Source of the DNA: Phytophthora quininea
Taxonomy: Eukaryota > Oomycota > Peronosporomycetes > Peronosporales > Peronosporaceae
Assembly (NCBI GenBank): GCA_011947345.1
Contig: JAAVTG010000057.1
Span: forward strand, 496,001-560,000
Direction: 5' to 3'
Length of the DNA stretch: 64,000 nucleotides
Shown one piece after another: positions 35,599 through 46,200 of this stretch. Each line of letters begins with the position of its first letter. Within the stretch, counting starts at the first letter, position 1. The notes under the pieces were generated by a model that was given only the letters and a program-made list of their open reading frames with translations, had not been told where the DNA came from and ran no database searches. Made by a program: the position numbers and the translations under genes.

Positions 35599-36314
35599 TT
35601 TGAAGAGCACGCAGCCACTGAGGTGAGATCGACGCTGGAGAACGCAGAATGAAGCAGCGTCGCGCATTTGACGGCTGCGGTGCCACGGGTGAACATGTGT
35701 GGAGAAGGATCACTCAGTCTTGTGCTGGGCAAGGCCAAATCAAAAGTGATTGGCGTCGTTTGAGACTTTGAGCTAGCTTGCTTATCTCGGCCCATAGGAA
35801 AATGGAGATCGAAAAATCCAGCACCATCTTCCGGCTCGCTTTGAAGTCCGAAGCCACAGGGTCGGCGAGCTCTATCGTCGGCGCTGGCAGTTGCCTCCGG
35901 ATCGCTTGGACTCGAGTCCCATCGATGGATCGAGTAGAAAACGTCCTCGGCATCCCGGAGCTCGGCTTGCCCAAATCCTGCCGTCCACTTCCACAGGCTT
36001 CCTGTTGGTTGCACAGCCGTACGAAGGCGAAGTATGTCCGTGTGGGTGTGTGGAATGAGGCCGAAGTGCTCTTAAGCCTACGAGACTTCTTGTTCGCCCT
36101 GGGGCTTTTACTTTTAGCGAAGCCACTTAATCGATTCTTGCACTGCAACTCCCATCACAACTTCAGGTTACATAGATGCTCTTTAACACACCACCGGCAG
36201 TGCCACCGATCGAGTCTTAAAACTTCTTCGGTACGTTTAGCTATCAGCTACTTCGAATCTTGTTGCTGGCTTTGACGGACAGCCAATTTTTATAAACCGC
36301 GTCGTTACACGCAG
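35599..36314. other. Intergenic; no gene supported
   Basis: The first 60 bases are the leader of copy 7 (minus strand TTCATTCTGCGTTCT is a partial core-promoter match). The remainder has overlapping frames on both strands with no domain. Confidence 0.45.
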
Positions 36315-36467
36315 ATCGACTCGACGGCCACGAGCCTGACAGTCAAGATCCAGGACTTGGAAGGCAAGAAGCATCTGTTGTCGGTTCCGAAGCTCTACGA
36401 CGAGATCTCAGACGTCAAGACCAAGCGCAAGGAGAACCAGCTCGTGCTGCAGCTCGTCAAGTCCTAA
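36315..36467 (+). CDS. CS-domain-like terminal exon (CacyBP/SGT1-type fragment)
   Basis: Fifty codons ending in TAA at 36465 read as a beta-strand-rich segment (TSLTVKIQDLEGKKHLLSV, then ENQLVLQLVKS). This resembles the second half of CS domains in calcyclin-binding protein and SGT1, which contact Hsp90 and ubiquitin ligase components. The segment is preceded by an acceptor-like ACACGCAG, as if it were a last exon. I could not find the upstream exons, so it may be a gene fragment left near the palindrome edge. The assignment rests on pattern alone. Confidence 0.4.
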   Translation: MDSTATSLTVKIQDLEGKKHLLSVPKLYDEISDVKTKRKENQLVLQLVKS

Positions 36468-38189
36468 GAGTTCAGCTGGCACTCGCTCAAGAAGGACTCG
36501 TGAAGAGGTCGAGTGCTGTAACGACGCGGTTTCGATCTCATACACGGAAGCCAACGCAACGTCATTTCGGTGCTGATGCTGTAGAGACTTGCTAGCTAAA
36601 CACATCACCCTCCCTGTGGAATAATGGATCGATCACATTTGTTAAGCTCATGAAAGCGAAAACCTGCTACACCAGCGAGCAAAAGGCACCAGTACGGGAC
36701 CCGTAAAGACTCTTTAACGGCATTGCAATGGACCGGAAAAGATTTAGGAGCACCACTTCGGACAAAACCGAAGTGGGGGAATCGCCAACCCAACAGCAGA
36801 AATAAGCTCAGCGCCGAGGGGACGATCCATCCGCCCCAACATCTTGTGCTGCTTCCCGAGCAAGTTGCCCGCAGCCCCATTTATGACCAAACCAGGCGCC
36901 CATCAGTTTGGGCAACCAAATCGACCAAGCGATTCAGCTCAACACAGCGCAGAAGGCTTTCTTGGCGCGAGCCCCAAGTGCCAGGGCTTTGGTATTTGAT
37001 ATCGCAGGTGTGGGAAGCATTTCGGCAAGAGCTGATCCTGCAAGGGCGAACCCACTCACGTGTCTCGGGCAGTTCTCTAATCTAAGCATTGACCATACAG
37101 CCCAGAGCTTCACGCCCCGCGACAAATTTTGTAAGGAGCAAAAGGAGCGGATGCTTTGCCTCGACCAGAGCGTCCTGCAGTCCGATATCTTCATTTGCCT
37201 ACTATTGCGTGAGACGATGAAAGCTTTATCGAGTGCCGGTAAGTCTTCCTGCGAGTTGCCTCCTAAGAGGTTCATCGCGACAGGTAGAAAGCGCATGCGT
37301 GTTTAATCGTGCTGGGAGGGCACGTAAAGGTTGCTGCTTGTCATGGCGACACGGTGCTCTGCTGGTAACAAAGAGCTTGCTTAGACACCACTCATTTGTT
37401 GGAGAGACAGAGAGCTGCGCAATCCACGGCCTCTTGTCCACCTGGGCTCCGATTCGAGTAGCAATCCGTTCGAATCAATAGAGACGATCAGCCATCAGCG
37501 ACTTCCACTGCTGCCGAGGTCTCTTGGTACGCCAGTTGCGGTCGACGTAACATCGGATCTCGAGGAAGTTTGCTATGGCTCTACCGGCGTCGGTTGGATC
37601 GTTACCGTGAAAGCCTTAATGCCCATGAGGGGTGGGAGTATTGCGTGAAGATCACTGCTCCAGCATCGAAAAGCGATGAGTCTCCTATCCAGTCAATGGT
37701 GTTGCCATCTCGTGGGTGGCAACGTAAGTAACTTGAGGCATTTTGCAGCGTGACTAAGAGTCGGTTGTCGGTGTACGAAGGTCTCAATTGAGTCGGACCA
37801 GGTCGCGACGTTGCACGCGCAAATCCAGCCACGCAAAGTAGGACTTCATCCAACCAACAAACTTGCGACCGCTTCAAGACGACTGCAAATCCAGATGGCA
37901 CCGCCGCTAACGACGATGGCGACTCGACCATCTGGTGGACGACTGGCAAAACGAGTCAGAAGAGCGATCTTCAGCCAACGGAGACCAAGAACTCCTGAAC
38001 CGGATGCAGCTTGCCGTGCAACGTCATGCAGCGCACACACCCGTTAGTGACTTGGGTCAGATTTGGGACTTGGACGCCTCCACTGTAGGTAGAGGACGGT
38101 GGGGCGTTCACGTCGTCTACAGCGTCGTTTGATGTTGGTTCACTCAACCATTCTGCTTTTTGCTGGGCTCTTCATACTCAGCGCTTTCG
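36468..38189. other. 1.7 kb intergenic, no gene supported
   Basis: Frames at 36723-37306 (plus) and 37602-37949 (minus) were examined. The latter has a faint look of a retroelement RNase H (IDWIGDSSLFDAGAVIFTQ) but too little context to name. No terminal repeats were found. Confidence 0.4.
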
Positions 38190-40024
38190 ATGAGGGTTCT
38201 CAAGACGCTAACACTTTTTAAGGCCCTGGAAGTACTCGCCATTTTTGCTTCAGGGGCTCCGACTGCGACGCAGCTTTCCAGGGCGATGTCTCGACGGCGC
38301 TCGCTTCAACTGCGACTGCGCAGACCGAGACCAACTCAACGACAAACCAAGCGGCCTCCTCGCCATCCTTAGCCGGAAATGAGTCTGCTAACGACGTGAC
38401 ACTCCAAGCTTTGGCTGGAATTGCATTGACTTCGTCCAACACCGTTCAAAGTGAGTCGAATGGGACCGCTACATCTGCGGCGACGGACTCAACGCAGCTG
38501 TCCTCTGCCATTACCGCTACTTCGACTTCCTCGTCTGTGACCCAGATCGACAGCACCACGACGTCGTCGCTGCTTCCGAACTGGGTCGGCGTAGTCGACC
38601 CGTCCGATGACGCCTGCTACCGCAAAACGTACATCTCCGACACGTGCTCGGTGGGCTACGCCTTCGACAACATCGCGACCTGCTGGGCCCAGTGTCCTCT
38701 CAACTACCCCGTCGAGTGCGGCATGGAGTGCATCCCGCAGAGCGAGGACTGTGCCTTAGAAATCATCGGCAAGGTCGAGTCGGTGGCCACTGTGGCGCTG
38801 AATGCCGCGACGTCAGGTGTGTTCGGGGAGCTCAGTACCGCCAGTAAGGCCGTGCAACAAGGCGTCAAGTGCGGCCAGCAGCTTTTCACGGTGGTGGATG
38901 ACATCGTCAGCTACGCAAAGGAGTTGGAGACGAACTTCCCCAACGGCACGGAAGAGCAGATCATCTCGCTCTTGAACAACTCGGACATTGTGGTCAAGGA
39001 CCTCCCCACCGCTGTGTGTGTTTGTCTCGGTCTGGACGTGCCAACCGACTACTTAAACTTGGCGTCCGATGTCGTCAGCGTCATCGACAAGGTGTTGATC
39101 CAGGTGGTGGAGAAAGGGTCGTCGTTGTTGAGTGTCGAGACTTTCATGACCTTCGTCAGTGCGATCGGTGCCGGTAGTTCGGTGGAGTCGCTAGACGAGG
39201 ACGACACTAACACACTGAAGAACCTCATCTCCGAGGGCAAGACTTGTGGCACCGAGCTGCAATCGATCATCTCCAAGGTCTCCCAGGCCATCGTGGACAT
39301 CAAGACGGCGGATTCGACGTCCACCGCCAGCGCGATTCGTCTCGCGATGAAAGAGTCGTCGCTGTTCCTGACCGAGATCCCCACTGTGACCACCAACTGT
39401 ATGCAGAATATCTCCAGCGACGCCTACACTGTGCGCGACCAGCTCCGGAAGGCGTTGGGTGTCATCACCGACAATCTGATCGACTCGTCCGACGACGACA
39501 GCGGCAATGCTTTGTCCACGGTCGACTACATCCTCAAGGTGGCCGACATGGGGCTGGATGTGATCGCAATGTTCGACCCCACGGGCATCGCCGCCATGCT
39601 CGCAGAATTCGTTCAGCCAATCTGCGGACCGACGTCTTTCATCGGTGAGATCGACGATGGATCGCTTGCGGATGCGCTTGCGCTGGTCGCGGACGGCGAC
39701 GCATTCGCTGGTAGTTCTGGCACTTGGACCCACGCCGGTGATGGTGCAGTGGTGATCACTTTCGAGAGCTCCGACACGGAAGACGTGAGCGTGGAGATCC
39801 ACTCGGCCGGGGAGACCATTGACTCTGTGAAGGTCGCTAAAGGTTCGACCGTCACTTGGAACTCGACGATCTCTGAACTGCAGGACAAGACCATGTACTT
39901 GGACCGTTGGCGTCCGGGTCTTCTTGGTCTTCCTGGATCAGGAGGCGGCTCGCTTGTGCTCTGGGTCCCAAGATCATCCGCCGGTGGCCACATTGACCTC
40001 GTCGCCAAGATCAACGTCAGCTAA
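38190..40024 (+). CDS. Secreted family protein, copy 8 (diverged subgroup)
   Basis: ATG at 38190 starts a signal peptide (MRVLKTLTLFKALEVLAIF). A base is missing in the GGGG run near 38260, after which the mature part stays in one frame to the TAA at 40022-40024. The opening block is altered: LLPNWVGVVDPSDDACYRKT replaces TYRNWVGPW, while CWAQCPLNYPVECGMEC is kept. The middle lacks the DPQTSQ motif. The C-terminal domain (TMYLDRWRPGLLGLPG, GGSLVLWVP, INVS) is well conserved. About 611 residues would be encoded. With copy 9 it forms a tail-to-tail pair 132 bases apart. Confidence 0.85.
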
Positions 40025-40156
40025 ATAGACGTACAGGAGTCGAAGAAATACTCAAACCTGAAGCAGCTACGGGTACTTAAGCATTCAAAACTACAGCTTT
40101 CATCGGTCAAACTCACACGCAGATATCTGCGTGCGCTCATAATTTATTTCGTCTAT

Positions 40157-42024
40157 CTAACTAACGTTAATCTTCACTCTCATCTCCAGGTGGCCACCGG
40201 CGGAAGCTCGAGGAATCCACATTTTCAAAGACCCACCTCCTTTTCCAGGCAACCTCAGAAACCCCGGACGCCATCGGTCCAAGTACAGAGTCTTGTCCTG
40301 CAATTCCTGCACTGTAGACGTCCATTTGACCGTCTCGCCGGCATCGACACAAACTTTGTCGATCTTCTTGCCGCCCGAGTGGATCACCACTGTGACGTCT
40401 TCGACGTCAGAGCTCACGAACGTGATGGAGACGACCCCGTCGCCTTCTTTGGTCCAAGTACCCGCCGTTCCGTTAAAAGCGTCGTCCATGGTCTCCAGTC
40501 CGAGGGCTTCGTGGAGAGTTCCATCGTCGATCTCGCCGAGGTATTCAGTAGGGCCACAGATCGGTTGGACGAGATGGAAACCCAAGTAGGCAATGCCCAG
40601 CGGGTCGAACGCGGACAGAACCTGCAGCCCCAAGTTGGCGACCTGCGTGTTGTACTCTCTCTTGAGCATTGCTGTGCCCATGTCGGTGGTTGACGTGTCG
40701 ATGAGCTGGTCGATAATGACCCCGAAAGTCTTGCGGAGCACGTCGCGCGTCTGGTACGCGGCCTTTTCCGTCTTGTTGGCCAGCAACTCCCCAGACAATT
40801 GTTGGTGATCATCGGGACGTCGTGCATGGCGATCGCTGAGTGGCTCATGAAGGTGCGAATGTCCTCATTGGTAGCTTGCGGGCTCTGCTCCCGCACGGCG
40901 TTGACCATGGCTACGACTCGATCTGTCAACTTCTTGAGTTGGTAGCCACAGGTTGACCCGGACTCGATCAAGGACGTGACGTTGGCGACGCTCTCGGAGT
41001 CCAAGTGCTGCGTCACATTCCCCAGAGCAGTGGAGCCCAAGAAGTTGAGAAATGATCGAGCGGAGCTCATGACGAGCTCCCTGTTGATCATGAGCTGCTT
41101 GATGAAGGTCTCGACGGTGGTCACCACCAAATCGGCGACTCTGGCGGCGAACGGGACTTCGTAGCCCAAGCAGGCTGCCACGGCGACCGGCAGGTCGACC
41201 AGGAACATGTCGGTCTGGTACAGCATGGCGTATATTTCTTCTTTGGTGCCGTTGGTCGCGTACTGCTGTCGGAAGCGCAGATATCGCGTGATTCCTTCGG
41301 CGATATTGAAGAGATTGAGAACGCAGAGCAACCCCTTCCTGAGCGTCTTGAATGTCTTGTAAATGCCACCAAAGACTCCGATCGTAGCTGCGTTGAATGC
41401 CACAAAGCCTGCGTTCGTGACTTTGGTCAACACGTTCAAAGTGCAGTCGTCGTTCATCGGGATGCACTCGGCGAGGCACGCGACTGGGTAGGCGATCGGA
41501 CACTGCGCCCAGCATGTCCTCCCGGTGTTATTGTAGCCTTGAGTACAGCCGCCTGCGCTGTTAACTTTGTGCGTCTTGCGGAAGCAAGCAGTGTCGGTGA
41601 TGTCTCCGATGGTGGACCCCACCCAGTTGGGAGGGATTGGGACCGTGGTGACGTTGGAATATGTGATAGCAAATGTATCTTCAGGTTGAGCATTGGAGAA
41701 TGAGGACCCGTACGCACGCAGCGCACTCCCTATCGCCGCGGTGACCGCGTCGTCGGCTACGGGCAGCGCTGCTCCTCCTGAAGAGCCAGAATGTCCTGAA
41801 TCCCGAGAGCTGCTGTCGTTACTACCAACGGTTGTCATGGCCCGCCGCTCCTCCTTGGCCTCCGCGGTGACAGGCCTCGCCACTCCCGGTTTTTCCTCGT
41901 CAACACTTGAGCCCTCCACAGTTCTAAACGTTCTTGTCGCTAGAGTGTTCGCTGCTTTGATGCAGTCCAATGCAATGGTCAGGACCAGAATCAGCACCAC
42001 CCGTGTCAAAGCCTTCGCGATCAT
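40157..42024 (-). CDS. Secreted family protein, copy 9 (diverged subgroup)
   Basis: ATG at 42024 starts a hydrophobic leader (MIAKALTRVVLILVLTIAL). The N-terminal linker is longer and charged. The block reads IPPNWVGS, CFRKTHK, CTQGYNN, CWAQCPIAYPVACLAEC, so the usual CGMEC is changed to CLAEC. The central region is recognisable (LYQTDMFLVDLPVAVAACLG). One base is missing near 40794 in a C run (plus strand), after MITNNCLG; the C-terminal 200 residues continue in the next frame and end INVS. Expected length is about 622 residues. It groups with copy 8. Confidence 0.85.
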
Positions 42025-42057
42025 ACTCGAGACTTCCCGCGTCCGTGTCTCGAGTGC

Positions 42058-42073
42058 AAAATTCACAATGACC
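42058..42073 (-). promoter_or_regulatory. Possible core promoter of copy 9
   Basis: The minus strand reads GGTCATTGTGAATTTT, about 12 of 16 matches to the oomycete consensus, 34 bases before the ATG. Confidence 0.4.
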
Positions 42074-42154
42074 AGCGGCGAGGAAAAGTGCAGCCATGAA
42101 TGGCCGCTATTCAAGACGTCGTCGTCATTGCAAGGATCGCACCGACAAATCCTC

Positions 42155-42292
42155 ATGACCAACATCGCCGCTGTGGTTGCGGTATTGAGTGCCCCGGCCG
42201 CGGCTGTGTTAGGCCCGATCTGTTACCATGAGACCGTATCTATCGGCCTGGGGGCTGGCCTCACGGGCAATGTCGACTGCAGTCGTGTTTGA
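42155..42292 (+). CDS. Small putative secreted peptide (45 residues)
   Basis: ATG at 42155 opens a short frame with a hydrophobic leader (MTNIAAVVAVLSAPAAAVLG) and a 25-residue remainder with two cysteines (PICYHET, NVDCSRV) before TGA. It overlaps no other gene and is divergent from copy 9. It could be a true small peptide, the start of a larger frame-broken gene, or chance. Confidence 0.22.
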   Translation: MTNIAAVVAVLSAPAAAVLGPICYHETVSIGLGAGLTGNVDCSRV

Positions 42293-43227
42293 ATCGATGA
42301 CCCACGCACAGAAATGGTTGATTGTGCTTCCACCGAGATTCATCGGCACTGTCGGGGTTTGCTACGGTAAAGTTTGTTGAGTTGGTCACCAGTAGCGTCA
42401 ACGATTCATAAAGGCGCATCCCTCCTGGTACCGGTGCTTCATCAACAGCAAGTTGCTGTTGCTGTCGTTGAACTACGCTAGGTACCCCCTCGCCCTCCAT
42501 CATCGACTCGAAGCCGCTGGTCATCCAACAACAGCACAACCTCAGGTTCTGCACCGGCGTCTGCATATCCAACGAGCTTTGCAGCGTCTTCGTGCAGCCG
42601 GCTGGGGCGACGGAACTCGTGTCACACACTGTTCGCGACCACCACAACTAATCGCTTGGATTGGATTGCCAACGAACGAACAGCAAGAACTTGCATTCGC
42701 TTGTATAGATACGTGGCGCTGTTCATCGGCAGCATAGACACCAACAGCATCGACGTCATGAGCTCTCGGGCAAATCGGTCATCACTACTGGCGGCCACTC
42801 AGTGCTCGGTGGTGCCATTCGTCGGGAGAAAAGAGTCTCTCGTTGCAATGAACGCCCTAACTCGACGCTGCTACATGTTGTCCATTGTGATAAGTATTCA
42901 ACGCGTCCTCCACCTTTGAGGCAGTCGAATCGACGAAGCTGTTTGCCGAACACCAGCAGGGATCTTGAGCAAGATTCACTAGTTTAGGTAGTCGTGATTG
43001 AGGATGCTCCATCAACCAAGTCGATTCAACTTATCGGCACGCCAATCATGTTGATTCAATTGGTTGAGCAGCACCAAGCTAATCCACATTATCACTATCA
43101 GAGCGGTGCCTAGAACCACAAATTCTGCTCTTCACGACGTCAATATGGGCGGTGATGAAGATACTTTAGTCCGTTACCGCCACACCTCGAGCTAATTCTG
43201 TGGAAGGACGCACAATGCGGCAGTAGC
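42293..43227. other. Intergenic, no gene seen
   Basis: No coding frame with a recognisable domain was found. The last part is the upstream region of the IQ/WW/ankyrin gene. Confidence 0.45.
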
Positions 43228-46200
43228 ATGCGGTCTTTCTTCTCCAAGCGCAATGGACAGCAGTCACGGAAGCGCAAGCAGGTGGAGGAGGTCTCTGTCG
43301 ACTCGGTTCCAGCGGTCTTCGAAGGTGACGAAAGTTTGGTGCAACTTCATGCCGAGACTGCGGAGCTACTGCGTCTTGTAAAGACCACGCCCAAATCCAC
43401 CGGGAAGAGCTCCAAGCTAAACGCCAACACGTCGAAAGCAGAGAAAACTCGACTGACCATTGAAGTACTGGACGACGAGGACGAGGACGAGAACCAAAAT
43501 GACACCAAAGCTACTGACGAGGGTCGACAGGAGAAAGCGGACCCCGCTACGACTATTGACCCGTCAAATTTTGAAGCAGAGGAGGCTCGGATTCGCCAGG
43601 CGAAGGACACATTTTACCCGGACATGCGTCCTTCCAAGCACGGCGTTGAGTGGCAGAAGAACGCCTTCCAACGCGAACAGAATCGACAAGAAGAGATCCA
43701 CAATTCCGAACGACTGCGAGTCGAACAAACCCTCGCGAGGAAGCAGCGTCGACGAGAGCAGACGTTTGAAAACCGACTGGAGACGAGTGCCGTGCTGATC
43801 CAGGCCAATGCGCGAGGATTTCTCTATCGACGAAGGAGACGAGGAGAAAACCAGACTGCCAATATTGCTGCAGTTGTCGAACCGGAGGCTGACAAAGATC
43901 AATGGCACGAGGTACGCGACGTCGAACGTGGCGAGGTCTGGTACTATAATGCGACCACGGGACTCAGTCAATGGGAACCACCACCAGGACACACGTTTTC
44001 CTCGCCGCTTGGCACTGCAACGGCGCAGTCACTTCCCCAATTACCATGTTTAAACACTAGTGGATCTGTACGGCGCATGACACACCAGCGTTCGTCCACA
44101 GGAATCGGTATGTCTGAATCCCTGCCCCCATTATCGCCAGCTTGCTCCTCAGCACGTTCCACTTCAAGCGACCAACAAGAGCAGCACCAATTCGCTTCTA
44201 GACGAACGAGTGACGTAAAACCCACCAAGAAGTCGCTCCGCTCGCCACGGAACTTACCAGCGCTGCAGCCTGAATGCATCACATCCTCACCGAATCCTTG
44301 GGAATGCGACTCCGTGCTGCCTTCTGAGCGCAGTATCTCCAGCGAACAAACCCAGGAGAATGGCTTTCCAGTCGCTACGCAGACAGTGAAGCAGGCGACT
44401 TGGAGTCTCCTCTTTTGATCGACGACGGTCTCTTCCGCTCCAGCTTGGCGACGAACGTGACGACGACCAAGAAGCACAAGCCGATGAGACCAGCGACTGG
44501 CAGACCAACGACACGCTTTTCCGCGCCGACGGGACCAAAAACAGCAAACTGAGAGACACCATTCGCAATGCGCTGCACGTGTCCAAGTTCGACTCAATAT
44601 CGTCGCTGGTCGCGTCCAACGTGGTGCTGCGTCGGAAGTCAATTCCTGGTCGCTCTCTAAACCAAGTTGGCTCGACATCGAAGAACCGAAGGCGGGAAAT
44701 CGTGCTTGGTAAGCGTGAGGAACCCGTGTTTGTAGCCGTCTTGGCTCGTAACAAGCGTGATACCAATCCGGAAAGCCCTACGAGATCATCAGGCATTCGA
44801 AGCAAGACGAAAGCAGCGAGCCGTGCTGGAAGACCTCCACATATCCGAGACTTGGCTGACCCTGGCTTTCTTGACGATTCCCGAAAAGTTCACCAGCAAG
44901 ACGGTAATGTTAATGATTTAGATGATCCCGACGCAAAGGAAGCTGCTCGTCGCCATGCAATCAGTGTGTGCTTCAATTGCTGGAGCTCAAGCAATGGACG
45001 GCTTTGCGACTTGCACACTGACCCGAACGACACAACGCATAAAGTGCGTGCTGCTGAGAGCGCATTGATGTGCGCAAATTGGGAGCTGGATCAACTGCGG
45101 CGCAAGTACCGAGCCGAAGAAATCCAGGAGATCTTCATGAAGGAGCGAGCGTCTCTCCGGTACGACAAGAAGCTCAAGCAGTACGTGACCATCATCGAGT
45201 GTCGCCATCCGATCTATCGCGCGCTTGAAAACCTCTCGACTTCTTGGAACAAGACCATGCGTCGAAAACTGCACACGCGCTCGTGGTTTCGTTCATTTCT
45301 GGAGCAGATTCGATCCGATCGCTTACCAAAGATGCTTGGGGGTGGTAAGGAGAAGGATGGAAATCATCCACCGTCACTGTTCAAGCTCAAAACGACGCTC
45401 CAAAACGCTCGGTGGTGTTCAAAGTACTCTGAAAGCGTAAGCGAATTCCACCCGAAAGCACCCGTTACCGCCAAAGACCGAACAGGTCAACGCACTCCGA
45501 TCCGAGATGTCATTATGGTGCACCCTGCACGTCCACAGATGAAGCACTGGATCTTCGTCACAGAGTACACGAAACCTGTAGCTCTGTACCAGCCTCGAGT
45601 GTACGAATTGCCACCGCCACGATGTGTTCCCATGCCGGTGCCGACCTTCTTGGAGCGACTTCCACTTCCCGTCTCCAATGTGTTCTTTGATGCTGGGCAC
45701 AGTGCGAGTTGGCTGGAAAGACTGTCCGCTCGCTTGGCTATCTCTGCGGTTCAAAAGCAGCTTTGCAGATTCATGCTTGCAGTCCACCTCGTGGATCTAC
45801 CGACGCGAGACGCACCAAGCACGTGAGACCTCTCGTGGTTTTGTTCGCAACCTTCTTGCGAAAACCGACGCCAGGTAACATGGCGGTGGGTGGACTGTCA
45901 GCCGAGTTGTTGATTCACATGCTCGTGACGACGTATATACCGGCCCAGTTCGGCAACTTCGTGGTGTTCGACAGACGCTCTGTCGCCCCAGCAACTTCAC
46001 GGGACGAGTCAGCCGTATTCGCTTGCCTTGTGGTGGCTGCCGCAGCTCCAGAGTTTGTTTTTCGAGCACTCGAGCACGCACTCAACGTGAGGAGACCGCC
46101 TTGCATCGTCGTGGCAGCGCGAGTCCACTCCATTCCTCAATCATGCAGTGACAAAAGAAACTCGAACTTCTGGCGTTGGAAGCGCGACGATTTCCAATCA

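Noticed and set aside
37602..37949. Frame resembling a retroelement RNase H
   Set aside because: Too short, with no reverse transcriptase, integrase or LTR nearby.
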